NCBI GenBank assembly: GCA_964636495.1
Contig: CAZWSL010000027.1
Span: 1-44,686, forward strand
Reading direction: 5' to 3'
Source of the DNA: Desulfobacula sp964636495
Lineage (GTDB): Bacteria; Desulfobacterota; Desulfobacteria; Desulfobacterales; Desulfobacteraceae
DNA length: 44,686 nt
The position numbers and the translations under genes are program-made. The stretch's first letter is position 1; every line of letters begins with the position of its first letter. The notes beneath the pieces are model-generated. The model was not told where the DNA came from. It searched no databases and saw only the letters and a program-made list of their open reading frames with translations. This document shows positions 16,487 to 26,162 of the stretch, in pieces.

Positions 16487-17566
16487 TTATAATATCTCTC
16501 TGTATATCAGATCATGTATCTTACCGCGAAAATTTTTAATACTCCTGTTAAATCTGAAAGGATGAACGCTATTGGTCAAAAAAATAATGATTAATGATAT
16601 TTCAGGATCTATCCAGAAAGAGGTGCCGGTAAACCCAAGATGTCCTATGGATGAACCGGAAAAATAGCTGCCTGAAGAGGAATTTTCCTTTGAAGGCGTA
16701 TCAAAACCGGCAACCATTTCATAATTGTTTTTCTTCCGTACCAGTTTCATAATAGTTTCATGGGATAAAATTTTTGTTGGTTTATCCTGTAAAGCATTTA
16801 AGATTTCATTGCAAAGTATATATATTGAACCGGCATTTCCAAAAAGACCTGCATGGCCTTCAACACCTCCTGCTGCCCAGGCATTATCATCATCTACTTC
16901 ACCCACGAGTATTTTTTCTCTCCACGGACACTGCTGAGTCGCAACCACCTTTCCCTGGTAACTCTGCAATATTGCATTTTTTGAATTGAGATTAATAAAA
17001 AACAAATCATCTATTTCAAGTGGAGAGTAGATATTCTGAGAAACAAAAGTGTCTATTCTCTGACAAATAATTTTCTCGATTATCCAGGATAGAATCATAA
17101 ACCCGGGATCACTATATACCTGAATTTCACCCGGTCGATTTTCAAGAGATTCATCTGCCAGAAGATGTCTCAGGTGTTGCCTTGGATTTTCTTTTTTTAT
17201 AATTTGTTTATAATACTCACGGTATGCAGGATATCCTGAAGTGTGCCTTAAAAGCATCTCAATGGTGATCCCGGCTTTATCACTATTATTAAACGCTTCA
17301 AGCAGGGAGCCAATTGTCTGTTCCAGAGCAATCTTGCCTCTGTCTAAAAGAGCCGAGACAGCAAGAGCGGTTGCAAGGGGTTTTGTGAGAGAGGCAAGAT
17401 CAAAAATATAATCTTTACCCATTTTTCTCTTCTCAAAAATATCAGCCATTCCAAAAGCATCATGGATCATTACCTCTCTGTCTACAGCGCATAACAACAC
17501 GGCTCCAGGAAATATGCCTTCTGAAATAGCGTGTTCAATTTTGTGATAAATTTTGTTTTTGTTCAC
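16487..17566 (-). CDS. Serine hydrolase of the beta-lactamase / PBP4* (S12) family
   Basis: A 359-residue protein of the class C beta-lactamase fold. The nucleophile motif SxxK is S59-L-T-K62, the Tyr motif is Y151-S-D153 (the YxN equivalent), and a GFTGT segment near residue 315 occupies the place of the third motif. No signal peptide is apparent, so it is probably cytoplasmic or exported by an unrecognised route. It begins 5 bases after an LD-carboxypeptidase gene on the same strand, which points to muropeptide trimming or recycling rather than antibiotic resistance. Substrate is unknown; esterase or D-amino-acid peptidase activity are the main alternatives. Confidence 0.85.
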   Translation of the reverse strand: MNKNKIYHKIEHAISEGIFPGAVLLCAVDREVMIHDAFGMADIFEKRKMGKDYIFDLASLTKPLATALAVSALLDRGKIALEQTIGSLLEAFNNSDKAGITIEMLLRHTSGYPAYREYYKQIIKKENPRQHLRHLLADESLENRPGEIQVYSDPGFMILSWIIEKIICQRIDTFVSQNIYSPLEIDDLFFINLNSKNAILQSYQGKVVATQQCPWREKILVGEVDDDNAWAAGGVEGHAGLFGNAGSIYILCNEILNALQDKPTKILSHETIMKLVRKKNNYEMVAGFDTPSKENSSSGSYFSGSSIGHLGFTGTSFWIDPEISLIIIFLTNSVHPFRFNRSIKNFRGKIHDLIYREIL

Positions 17567-17571
17567 TCGGG

Positions 17572-18525
17572 TTAAATCCAGCTGATTGTTGATGTTGCTA
17601 TATCCGGGCCGATATCCATTTTTATATCCATGCCCATTGGCAATGAAAGATTGATCTTTCCATGACCTGCCTGTATGCCGGTTACAACAGGAATATGATA
17701 CCGGCTGAAAATGTCAAGCAGTATCTCACTGATATATTGATCGTTGTCACATTTTTGAAAAGAGCCAGTCATTACGCCTCTGACATTCTGAAACATGCCT
17801 GCCATTTTCATCTGAGTCAGCATGCGGTCAATCTTATACGCTGGTTCACCCGTATCTTCCAGAAATAAAACCGCATTGTTAAAATCAGGCTGAAAATTTG
17901 TCCCCATAAGATGTGAAATAGTTGAGATATTCCCTCCAGTTAAAAATCCTGAGCATTTTCCGGATTTGAGGATCTCTCCGTCTGCAATGTTAATATTACT
18001 GAAAACACCCTGCATGGTGTTACTCAGGGATTCAATGGTTTTATTGTGTGCCTTTGCAAGAGAAACAATCGTGGGCCCATGAATAACTATCTTTTTGAAC
18101 TGTGCGGATATTTTCTTTCTACTATCTCTGTTAAAACCTGATGTATAGCTCCCATGATCAAGAATTGACAGCAAAACAGACGTTATATCAGAAAAGCCAA
18201 TAAACAGCTTAAAGTTTTTATTAATCACATCCCAGTCCAGGTGGTCAAGCAGCCTCAGTGCTCCGTAACCGCCTCTGGCACAGATTACTCCACTGATATC
18301 ACTGTTTTCAAAAAGCGTATTGATCGTATCTGCCCGCATAGTATCACTGCCTGCCAGATATCTTTTTCTTGAAAAGATATGTTTTGGAATGTGAATTTTA
18401 TAGCCCATATTCTGAAAAACCTGAAGCCCTGCTTCAAATTCAGCCAGATTAAAACAAGCTGATGGAGCACATATACCGACAGTATCACCTGGTTTTAAAA
18501 AAATATCGTCTTTCATACTTCTCAA
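17572..18525 (-). CDS. LD-carboxypeptidase (peptidase S66)
   Basis: Cleaves the L,D bond to remove the terminal D-alanine from tetrapeptide muropeptides during peptidoglycan recycling. The 317 residues match the S66 family: RGGYGALRLLDHLD near 84-97, then the catalytic triad by position as S112 (in GFSDIT), E223 (in FLEDTGEP) and H288 (in GHGKINLSLPMG). There is no signal peptide, consistent with the cytoplasmic LdcA class. It is followed after 5 bases by the S12-family hydrolase, so the two are a probable murein-recycling pair. Confidence 0.92.
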   Translation of the reverse strand: MRSMKDDIFLKPGDTVGICAPSACFNLAEFEAGLQVFQNMGYKIHIPKHIFSRKRYLAGSDTMRADTINTLFENSDISGVICARGGYGALRLLDHLDWDVINKNFKLFIGFSDITSVLLSILDHGSYTSGFNRDSRKKISAQFKKIVIHGPTIVSLAKAHNKTIESLSNTMQGVFSNINIADGEILKSGKCSGFLTGGNISTISHLMGTNFQPDFNNAVLFLEDTGEPAYKIDRMLTQMKMAGMFQNVRGVMTGSFQKCDNDQYISEILLDIFSRYHIPVVTGIQAGHGKINLSLPMGMDIKMDIGPDIATSTISWI

Positions 18526-18744
18526 TTTTTATTAAAAGTTAAAACGGCATGTACTAATTTAGCTGAGTTCCACTATTTTGACAAATTTTATCAAAATTGC
18601 AATACTATGTTTTATGATCTTGATATTTATCAAAAAATATAAATATAGGCTGAAGAGGACATTTTGTATAAATCTTAAGGCATTCCATGGCAGATATGAA
18701 GTTGTATAATTATAAAACAGAGTGTTAATCCGGATACAATAATA

Positions 18745-20700
18745 ATGAGTAAAAACCATCCAAAAATCCTTGCACCAGCCGGAAATAAAAATGCTTTTCT
18801 TGCAGCTGTAGCTGCAGGAGCAGATGCAATATATTGCGGATTGAAAATATTTTCTGCCCGTATGGAAGCAGATAATTTCAGCATTGAAGAACTCTCCAGG
18901 CTTGCCAGACTCGCTAAATCAAAAAACATTGATATCTATATTGCCTTTAATTCCATTATTAAAGAATCTGAATTGGAAAAAGTTTATAGAATTTTAACCA
19001 AATTGTGTAAATTTGTTGATTTTGACGCTCTGATTATCCAGGACATTGCTCTGATAGAGCTGGCAAAAAAAGCAGGATTTAAAAAAGAATTCCATCTTTC
19101 CACCCTTGGAAACTGTACTTTTCCTTCTGGAATGCAGGCAGCAAAACAGATGGGAATAAAAAAAATTGTGCTGCCAAGGGAATTTACAATTGATGAGATA
19201 AAACAGATGGCCAAACTAACTGAAGATGAGATGGAGCTTGAAGTTTTCATACATGGCGCCTTATGCTACAGTATTTCAGGGCGCTGCTACTGGAGTTCAT
19301 GGTTTGGGGGAAAAAGCTCATTAAGGGGAAGATGTGTTCAGCCATGCAGAAGAGTATATGAACAAAAAGGAAACAGAAAACAGCATTTTTCCTGTCTGGA
19401 TTTTTCAAATGATGTGCTTGTCAAGGTCTTAAAGCAGATAGAAAAAGTCAGCGTCTGGAAAATTGAAGGTCGAAAAAAAAGCCCCCATTATGTTTATTAT
19501 ACCGTTAAAGCCTATAAACTGCTGCGTGATAATCCAAAAGAAAAAAAACAGGCTCTTACGTATCTTGATTACTCCATGGGAAGAGAGTTAACCCATTATA
19601 ATCTTTTATCCCAGCGTAAAATGAACCCCCTGGATCATTTATCAGAAACCGGTTCAGGGCTTTTTGCAGGAAGGATCAAAAATCCAGATGCACCCTATTT
19701 TATTACAAGAGAAGAACTTTTTATTTCTGATCTTCTGAGAATCGGTTTTGAAGATGATAAATTTCACAATATTCAGCGTGTTACGAGAGCCATACCCAAA
19801 AAGGGAAAGTTTTATCTGAAAAACAAGCCAAAAAGGAGAATAAAAAAAGGAACTCCTGTTTTTATTATAGACAGGAGGGGCAGTGAACTTGCCAGTGCCA
19901 TTAAATCCCTTGAACAGGAACTCCTGGAGATAGAAAAAATAACGATAAAACCTGATAACAGACCATTTAAAACATCTCTGCCGGGGAAAAAAAGAAAAGC
20001 GAGCAGCAGGATACATGAGATTACAGTGTCAAGGGGTAAAATTCATTCAGGAACCCATGCATCTTTAAATGGATCATGGATTTCAAACAGAGGGTATTCT
20101 GCAGGTTTCAAAATCAAAAACTGGTTATGGCTGGACCCTCTTTTATTTCCAGATGAAGATAAGATATGTGCACAATTTGTTGATAAGGCGATACAGAAAG
20201 GGGCTAAAAATTTTGTTCTAAATGCCGTGTGGCAGATATCTCTGTTTAAAAATCCTCAATTATTTAATATATGGGCAGGTCCCTATTGCAATATTACCAA
20301 CAGCACCATACTCAATATGTTAAAACAACATGGATTTTCCGGTGCCATCGTAAGCCCGGAACTGGATGAGCAAACTTTTCTATCCCTGCCCCGGAAATCT
20401 CTTATACCACTGGGAGCCGTTATTTATGGCAACTGGCCGCTGGGTATATCAAGAATTATCTCTCAGGATCTCAAAACAAATCTTCCTTTTTCAAGTCCCA
20501 GAGGTGAAACAGCATGGGTTTCCAAACATAACAGCAATTACTTTATTTTCCCAAACTGGTATCTGGATTTAACGTCCAAAAAAGAGTTATTGACAAAGGC
20601 TGGATTTACACTTTTTGTAAAAATGTTTGAAACCATTCCAAAGGGAATCAAGATAAAAGAGCGCCCCGGCCTCTGGAACTGGAACCTCAAACTCCTCTAA
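18745..20700 (+). CDS. Peptidase U32 family protein
   Basis: A 651-residue U32 family protein, first of the short plus-strand genes. It opens with the family pattern LAPAGNKNAFLAAVAAGADAIYCG (residues 9-32). The U32 signature region follows near 168-205 with cysteines C174, C181, C197 and C201 and another at C217; in characterised relatives (UbiU/V, TrhP, RlhA) equivalent cysteines bind a 4Fe-4S cluster. Those relatives act in RNA hydroxylation or oxygen-independent ubiquinone synthesis, and true proteolysis is doubtful. The extra C-terminal half (about 330-651) contains DUF3656-like and repeat-of-core features, as in long YdcP/RlhA-type proteins. The exact substrate cannot be read from the sequence. 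Confidence 0.88.
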   Translation: MSKNHPKILAPAGNKNAFLAAVAAGADAIYCGLKIFSARMEADNFSIEELSRLARLAKSKNIDIYIAFNSIIKESELEKVYRILTKLCKFVDFDALIIQDIALIELAKKAGFKKEFHLSTLGNCTFPSGMQAAKQMGIKKIVLPREFTIDEIKQMAKLTEDEMELEVFIHGALCYSISGRCYWSSWFGGKSSLRGRCVQPCRRVYEQKGNRKQHFSCLDFSNDVLVKVLKQIEKVSVWKIEGRKKSPHYVYYTVKAYKLLRDNPKEKKQALTYLDYSMGRELTHYNLLSQRKMNPLDHLSETGSGLFAGRIKNPDAPYFITREELFISDLLRIGFEDDKFHNIQRVTRAIPKKGKFYLKNKPKRRIKKGTPVFIIDRRGSELASAIKSLEQELLEIEKITIKPDNRPFKTSLPGKKRKASSRIHEITVSRGKIHSGTHASLNGSWISNRGYSAGFKIKNWLWLDPLLFPDEDKICAQFVDKAIQKGAKNFVLNAVWQISLFKNPQLFNIWAGPYCNITNSTILNMLKQHGFSGAIVSPELDEQTFLSLPRKSLIPLGAVIYGNWPLGISRIISQDLKTNLPFSSPRGETAWVSKHNSNYFIFPNWYLDLTSKKELLTKAGFTLFVKMFETIPKGIKIKERPGLWNWNLKLL

Positions 20701-20773
20701 GCAAAAAATCTCAATACATTTTACTTCTGTTTTTTAGAGCAATTCATAGATAGAGGATCTGCAATTGAAATTA

Positions 20774-21382
20774 TCACACTTTACTGGAAGTTTCAGCTGG
20801 ATCTAAGATTTTATCAGATTGAGAATTGTCCCACCGTCTGAAAAGGTTATGTTCAATTCCCATGAAATCCAGAACCTTGCCCACAGAATGGTTTATAATA
20901 TCATCAACACTCTTTGGGAGATGATAAAAAGCGGGAACAGGCGGTATAATGTGAGCCCCTATTCCTGCTGCCCGGGACAGAAGTCTTAAATGCCCCTGGT
21001 GCAGTGGAGTCTCTCTGAACAGCAGTGCCAGTTTGCGTTTTTCTTTAAGCTGCACGTCGGCAGCTCTTATCAGTAAATTATTATTAAATGAGTTCGCAAT
21101 ACCAGAAAGGGTCTTAACGGAACAGGGAGTTACTGCCATACCCATTGTCAAAAAAGAACCACTTGCAACAGATGCGGCTATATCTCTATTGGTATAGGTA
21201 AAATCAGCCATGTCAAGAACCGCTTCAACATCGTAATCCGTCTCTATCCGGATATTTAATTTCCCTGCATCAGAGATAATCAGATGGGTTTCAACACTCT
21301 TGTTTTTAAGGACCTCAAGCATCCTCACTCCATATATAACACCACTTGCTCCAGATATTCCTATAATCAAGCGATCCGGCAT
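20774..21382 (-). CDS. ubiX: UbiX-type flavin prenyltransferase
   Basis: Attaches a dimethylallyl group to FMN to make prenylated FMN, the cofactor of UbiD decarboxylases. The 202 residues start with the flavoprotein loop GISGASGVIYGVRMLE (residues 8-23) and contain the family segments CSVKTLSGIANSFNNNLLIRAADV and LLFRETPLH. Length is normal. It is not next to its likely client ubiD (30,446), but both are in this window, and together with the UbiA-type gene they fit the late steps of menaquinone synthesis. It converges with the U32 gene. Confidence 0.93.
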   Translation of the reverse strand: MPDRLIIGISGASGVIYGVRMLEVLKNKSVETHLIISDAGKLNIRIETDYDVEAVLDMADFTYTNRDIAASVASGSFLTMGMAVTPCSVKTLSGIANSFNNNLLIRAADVQLKEKRKLALLFRETPLHQGHLRLLSRAAGIGAHIIPPVPAFYHLPKSVDDIINHSVGKVLDFMGIEHNLFRRWDNSQSDKILDPAETSSKV

Positions 21383-21585
21383 ATACAGCTCCTCAGTTTC
21401 TTATATTTTACAATATTATTAAAGTGTTCAGTATAGTCTTAATCTCTTTTCAGAGTCAACCGGCAAGGAGTCCTTTATTCCTTTTTAAAAAAACAGCTCT
21501 CTTTTTTTAGGGATAATTTCAAAGTGTCATCATAATATGATATAAGATTCAAGAAAAGATATTATCAGGGTAAAAACGTTATAAC

Positions 21586-22089
21586 ATGGAACAGACAATT
21601 AATAAAAAAGTAAAAGTGCTGATAAATGATGTAAAGGTCATGACCCTGGCTGTTTCAAACAATGATATCCCGTGGTCATCCCCTGTATATTTTGTCTATC
21701 ACGACGGAGGATTCTTCTTTTTTTCAAATAAAAACTCCAGGCACATCAAATATTCTGAAAATAAAAAACCAAATTCAGCCTCAATTTTTCAGGATTCAGA
21801 TAAAATGAATAACATCATTGGACTGCAGATGTCAGGAAAACTCAGTAAAATCTCAAACCCCGGATTATTTGTTCATGTTGTCAGAAAATATGTTGACAAG
21901 TTTAATTTTCTAAAGCAGATATTCGGTTCCGGGATAGTGGACAACAAACATTTTTTTCTCGAAGAATTCAAATCACATCTCTACTGTTTTTACCCGAATG
22001 CCATCTATTTATCAGACAGCTCCAGATTATCAGACAGCTCCCGAATGGGTGATAAAAGATCAAAAATAGATTTAACTAATATAGTCTGA
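21586..22089 (+). CDS. Pyridoxamine 5'-phosphate oxidase-fold protein
   Basis: A 167-residue protein of the split-barrel PPOX flavin-binding type: an N-terminal helix, then MTLAVSNNDIPWSSPVYFVYHDGGFFFFSNKNSRH, the pattern of small FMN- or heme-binding oxidoreductases with the conserved SP[VL]YF. No specific substrate can be named. A short in-frame tandem repeat, LSDSSR-LSDSSR, at about residues 144-155 is encoded by two near-identical 18-base units and looks like recent slippage. It is monocistronic, divergent from ubiX. Confidence 0.8.
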   Translation: MEQTINKKVKVLINDVKVMTLAVSNNDIPWSSPVYFVYHDGGFFFFSNKNSRHIKYSENKKPNSASIFQDSDKMNNIIGLQMSGKLSKISNPGLFVHVVRKYVDKFNFLKQIFGSGIVDNKHFFLEEFKSHLYCFYPNAIYLSDSSRLSDSSRMGDKRSKIDLTNIV

Positions 22090-22157
22090 AATATCTATTC
22101 AATCCATTACACGCTCAGCTTCCTTGATATTTTTTCCACCTGAAAAAGGTAAGTCTG

Positions 22158-22490
22158 CTATGATTTTGCAGCAGGTCTGAATTCAGGTATAATACCACCA
22201 ACAATGGGCTCATAGTACCTGTATTCAGTTTTCTCGCCGGTCAGTTCATCAATCTGCTTTTGAATAGCCTGCCGTTCATCACTGTGCATCCATCTGTTCC
22301 AGTCATCCATCGTATTCCATGTGCTGACTACAAGATATTCACCCTTGCAGTCCAGACAGGAAAACGTCTGATCTGTAACATACCCGGGCTGTACAGTTGC
22401 CCTGGATCTTAATTGTACAATAAAAGGAGCCAGTTTTTCAGCCATGATTTTATCAGATACTGTTCGCTTAATAATTACACAAACTGCCAT
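22158..22490 (-). CDS. Antibiotic biosynthesis monooxygenase (ABM) domain protein
   Basis: A 110-residue ABM-fold protein (dimeric ferredoxin-like alpha-beta barrel). The pattern of a first strand (AVCVIIKRTV), a helix rich in charged residues, and LVVSTWNTMDDWNRWMHSDERQAI is characteristic. Members include heme-degrading and quinone-oxidising enzymes as well as stress proteins; nothing here fixes the activity. An excellent ribosome binding site, AAGGAGGG, lies before the ATG. It is transcribed away from the sigma-54 activator across a 375-base gap. Confidence 0.8.
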   Translation of the reverse strand: MAVCVIIKRTVSDKIMAEKLAPFIVQLRSRATVQPGYVTDQTFSCLDCKGEYLVVSTWNTMDDWNRWMHSDERQAIQKQIDELTGEKTEYRYYEPIVGGIIPEFRPAAKS

Positions 22491-22865
22491 AACACCCTCC
22501 TTGCATAAAATTTCTGATCAGTGAAAATCTCATTTTATTACAGACTGCAGGCAACAGAAAAACTCAAGAGTAGCATTCTGGTATCATAGCAGTCAGGATG
22601 GTCTAATGTCAATAAGTAAGTCCGTATGACAGCGTGTATTATCCATACAATTTTTGCAGCCATCATTCATCCTGCTGCTGAATTGCACCCTATTTTAAAA
22701 CTCCTTTACAGACAATAACCTTGAGATATAAACCAATTTTTATGGAATATGCTGTTTTCTATTTTTTTTGTGTCATTCTGCTGTGAATTATGCCAGTATG
22801 GATCAATTAGTATATTCACGGTTATTTTATAGTCAGTTTTTTTTAAAAAAAAGGAGATTTGACTC
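22491..22865. other. Divergent intergenic region, no gene seen
   Basis: A 375-base gap between the ABM-domain gene (minus) and the sigma-54 activator gene (plus), so it should carry both promoters. I see no convincing sigma-70 or sigma-54 promoter, no coding frame and no copy of the TGCACA-N6-TGTGCA dyad found at 28,262. A weak inverted repeat GTATG...CATAC lies near 22,624-22,650. The right end holds AAGGAG about 9 bases before a TTG codon. Confidence 0.5.
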
Positions 22866-24275
22866 TTGGCCGGAAATAACACCCATTCAATACCCGCACG
22901 GATTCTTGTGATAGATGACGATGAAGCAATCAGGGATGCACTGGAACTGATCCTTGAAGACAATTATGATGTCGTCTGTGTTGAAAGTGGATTCAAGGCA
23001 CTTGAAGAGATCAAAAAGAGCGTCTTTAACTTGATTTTTCTGGATATTGTAATGCCTGAAATGGATGGTATTGAAACTTTGAAAAAGATCAAAACCCAGG
23101 ATAAGAATCTGGATGTTATAATGATCTCTGCCGTTGATCGTGCCCGGGAAGCTACTGATTCCATCAAATTGGGGGCATATGACTATATTACAAAGCCATT
23201 TGACCATGAAATCATATTGAATCGTCTTGAAAAGGTATTGTTAAAACAAACGCTTGCCAAAGAGGTTGACTTCCATAAATCCAATTCAACTTCTGCATCC
23301 CGGCAGAGCAGAATAATCAGTAGTGCAAAAACAATGGAACCGGTTTTTAATCTGATTACAAAAGTTGCAAAAACCTCAAGCAATGTGCTGATTTCAGGAG
23401 AGAGCGGTACGGGTAAAGAGCTGGCTGCCATGGAAATTCACAATTCCAGCTTGCGAAAGGAATACCCATTTGTTGCCATAAATTGTGCGGCCATACCGGC
23501 AGAATTAATGGAGGCAGAGCTTTTTGGACATGAAAAAGGGGCATTCACAGGAGCCCATAAACAAACCACAGGAAAATTTGAATATGCCCACCTTGGCACA
23601 ATTTTCCTGGATGAAATTTCAAGCCTGAAACTTGAATTCCAGGCTAAGCTGCTGAGATTTATCCAGGAGAGAGATTTTATGAGGGTTGGCAGCCATCGCA
23701 GTGTTAAAGTAGATGTAAGAATTATTGCTGCAACCAATACGAGCCTGAATGATATGGTAAAGCAGGGAGCATTCAGAGATGACCTCTATTTCCGGCTTAA
23801 TGTTGTTCCCCTGCTTCTTCCTCCTCTCCGCAACAGAAAAGATGATATACCGCTGCTTGCTGATTTTTTTCTGCAAAAATTTAATAGTCTGATGAACAAA
23901 AATATCAAAGGATTTACCCCGGATGCAATGGCAGTTCTTGAGACCTATCCATGGCCTGGAAATATAAGAGAACTGGAAAACTTTATTGAGCGTATGGTTG
24001 TACTTGGATCTGAAAATCAATTTGTCGATGAAAATGACCTTCCCTTTGATCTTCTGCTGCACAAAGACTCTGATAAAAATTCCCGGGCCGAGAGCGATGA
24101 GAACAGGGGACTAATCAAAGCCAGAAACTCATTTGAGCGTCTATACATCCTGCGCGCTTTACAGAACTGCAGGTGGAACCAGACCCGTACTGCAGATCTT
24201 CTCGGCATACACAGGAATACACTTATCAAGAAAATGAAAAATTTAAATCTCAATAAAGGGCAGAACGAACCTTAA
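22866..24275 (+). CDS. NtrC-family sigma-54-dependent response regulator
   Basis: Enhancer-binding transcription activator. The 469 residues contain a receiver domain (about 11-125; acidic pair D17-D18, phosphorylation site D60, K110), an AAA+ domain (about 148-390) with Walker A GESGTGKE from residue 178 and the sigma-54 contact loop GAFTGA at 225-230, and a C-terminal Fis-type helix-turn-helix (TRTADLLGIHRNTLIKKMK). The start is TTG, chosen because AAGGAG lies just upstream and the receiver domain begins normally. Its stop codon overlaps that of the sensor kinase gene on the other strand, which makes that kinase its probable partner. Candidate targets are the sigma-54 promoters near 28,150 and 28,590. 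Confidence 0.95.
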   Translation: MAGNNTHSIPARILVIDDDEAIRDALELILEDNYDVVCVESGFKALEEIKKSVFNLIFLDIVMPEMDGIETLKKIKTQDKNLDVIMISAVDRAREATDSIKLGAYDYITKPFDHEIILNRLEKVLLKQTLAKEVDFHKSNSTSASRQSRIISSAKTMEPVFNLITKVAKTSSNVLISGESGTGKELAAMEIHNSSLRKEYPFVAINCAAIPAELMEAELFGHEKGAFTGAHKQTTGKFEYAHLGTIFLDEISSLKLEFQAKLLRFIQERDFMRVGSHRSVKVDVRIIAATNTSLNDMVKQGAFRDDLYFRLNVVPLLLPPLRNRKDDIPLLADFFLQKFNSLMNKNIKGFTPDAMAVLETYPWPGNIRELENFIERMVVLGSENQFVDENDLPFDLLLHKDSDKNSRAESDENRGLIKARNSFERLYILRALQNCRWNQTRTADLLGIHRNTLIKKMKNLNLNKGQNEP

Positions 24276-26092
24276 CCCCTGTGTTCAGGAAGGAATATTG
24301 AAAAACAGGATCCTTTACCTGTTTCACTTTTCACCTCTATTGAACCGCCATGCTCTAAAACCACTTTATGGGTAATGGCAAGCCCAAGTCCTGTACCCTT
24401 TGCTTTGGTAGTAAAAAATGGACTGAAAATATTCTGGGCTGTTCTTGATGAAAAACCATGCCCGGTATCTTTAAACTTTATGATAACCCAGCTGTTGTCA
24501 AATAATGCGTGTATTGACATTTTTCCACCGCCAGGCATGGCCTGGGCTCCGTTTTTCATCAAATTTATAAATACTTTTGAAAGCTGATTTTCATCGGCCA
24601 TGATACGGGGGAGGTTATCTTCAATCCTGTAGCTGCAGTCGATATTGACTGCATGAAGATCAGCTTCAAGCAGGTCAATATTCTGCTGAAGTAAATGATT
24701 GATATCTGTTAATTGAAAGCTGTACCTGGGAGGTCTTGATAATTCAAGCAGTTCTTCAATAATGGTATTCAGCCTGTTGATTTCCCTTGGGACTGTTTTC
24801 TGAAACTTGTCCAGAAAACCAGACTTATTAATTTTTTTAGGCAGAAGCGCCACATAGGTTTTAATGGCAGAAAGAGGATTTCTTATTTCATGGGCCATGC
24901 CGGCAGCCATGGTGCCAAGGTCTGCCAGACGCTGATTCTGACGGATTTCAGCCTCCAGTTTTTTTAAAGCTGTAATATCATTTAAATTAAAAATAATCTG
25001 CTTTAGGGTTTCTCCTTCTGGTTCTAACACACCTGAATCTGCCAGAATAATCCGTTTGCCCTCCCCTCTCTGAAGAGAAATTTCGTGCTGATTTCCACTT
25101 ATCGGGGCTTCAAGGGATTGTTTTATATAAGTTGCAAACTGTTCATCCCTGCTAAAAAAATCTAATGCTTGACACCCTTTTACATTTTTTTCAGGAGGGA
25201 TTTCTAAAATAGCACATGCAGCGGGATTAACAGAAGTGACAATACCGTTCATATCAACACCTAAAAGCCCGTCACTCATTGTGTCAAGAATTTTCTGAGC
25301 ATACTGCTGAAGTCGTCTGATTTCCATAATATGGGTTTCCAGCTGCTGTTTCTGTACAACAATCTCCTGAATCATTGAAGAAAAATTTGACGCTAGAATC
25401 TCTACTTCATCTCTTGTATTGATGGTGATCTTCTGCTCCAGATTGCCGTTTACTGCTCTAATTGATACTTGCACCAGTCTTTTTAATGGTTCAGTAACTC
25501 TCTGGGCTGCCCAGTTGGAAATCAGGATACCTGTGATAAGTGCTAAAAGGCCAAGAATAAGGATAGTAGTCAATGTCTGCCTGATCTGCCGGGACATTAA
25601 CTCAAGGGAAAGTCCCACCCGTATTGTACCCCATCTATCTTCAGAATCTGCAAGATATACAGGAATGGATACATCCATCACAGCATAAGAGCTTGATTCA
25701 AGGTCATGGACTGTTATCAGAGGTGTTTTGGATTTAATGGCATTCATACTGATCATATCAGCGGGCATGCTGTTTTGAAGATCTGCTCTTCTGCTGTGAC
25801 CTGCTATTTTTCCCTCTTTGTCATGGACAATCACATAAATGATATCAGAATCATCAGCAGCTTTATTGACGAGTTTCTCAACCGCAACATAGTTGTACGT
25901 AAGCAGATTTTCCACAGATATGGCAGCAAGATTTTTAGCTATTGTCAGACCCTGTTTTTCAATTCTTTCCTTTATAATCCCGGTTTGAAGTATTCCAAGG
26001 GTAATTGCAAGAGTTGTCAGCAGGACAAGAAGCATGGCAGACGAAATAAAAATATAGCGATAACGCAGGGAGATAAATTTTGGTTTTCTCAA
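24272..26092 (-). CDS. NtrB-like sensor histidine kinase
   Basis: Membrane kinase, probable partner of the converging response regulator. The 606 residues show two membrane helices (about 17-38 and 175-195) around a periplasmic sensor domain of about 135 residues, a HAMP linker (196-250), a PAS domain (265-378), the dimerisation helix with phosphorylated H401 in MAHEIRNPLSAIK, and an ATPase domain with the N-box near 510-516, DTGHGF and GTGLGLAITHK. The sensor domain resembles single-Cache domains, though that is only an impression. The gene faces the regulator tail to tail with a four-base stop overlap. The substrate-binding protein gene lies 70 bases upstream on the same strand, so the two may be co-transcribed, coupling ligand capture to sensing. 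Confidence 0.93.
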   Translation of the reverse strand: MRKPKFISLRYRYIFISSAMLLVLLTTLAITLGILQTGIIKERIEKQGLTIAKNLAAISVENLLTYNYVAVEKLVNKAADDSDIIYVIVHDKEGKIAGHSRRADLQNSMPADMISMNAIKSKTPLITVHDLESSSYAVMDVSIPVYLADSEDRWGTIRVGLSLELMSRQIRQTLTTILILGLLALITGILISNWAAQRVTEPLKRLVQVSIRAVNGNLEQKITINTRDEVEILASNFSSMIQEIVVQKQQLETHIMEIRRLQQYAQKILDTMSDGLLGVDMNGIVTSVNPAACAILEIPPEKNVKGCQALDFFSRDEQFATYIKQSLEAPISGNQHEISLQRGEGKRIILADSGVLEPEGETLKQIIFNLNDITALKKLEAEIRQNQRLADLGTMAAGMAHEIRNPLSAIKTYVALLPKKINKSGFLDKFQKTVPREINRLNTIIEELLELSRPPRYSFQLTDINHLLQQNIDLLEADLHAVNIDCSYRIEDNLPRIMADENQLSKVFINLMKNGAQAMPGGGKMSIHALFDNSWVIIKFKDTGHGFSSRTAQNIFSPFFTTKAKGTGLGLAITHKVVLEHGGSIEVKSETGKGSCFSIFLPEHRG

Positions 26093-26162
26093 TATACTTT
26101 CCTTGCAGTGGAAGACGGCTTTATTCTTTTTCCATTAAGCAGCTGTCACCAGTTGATTCTAA

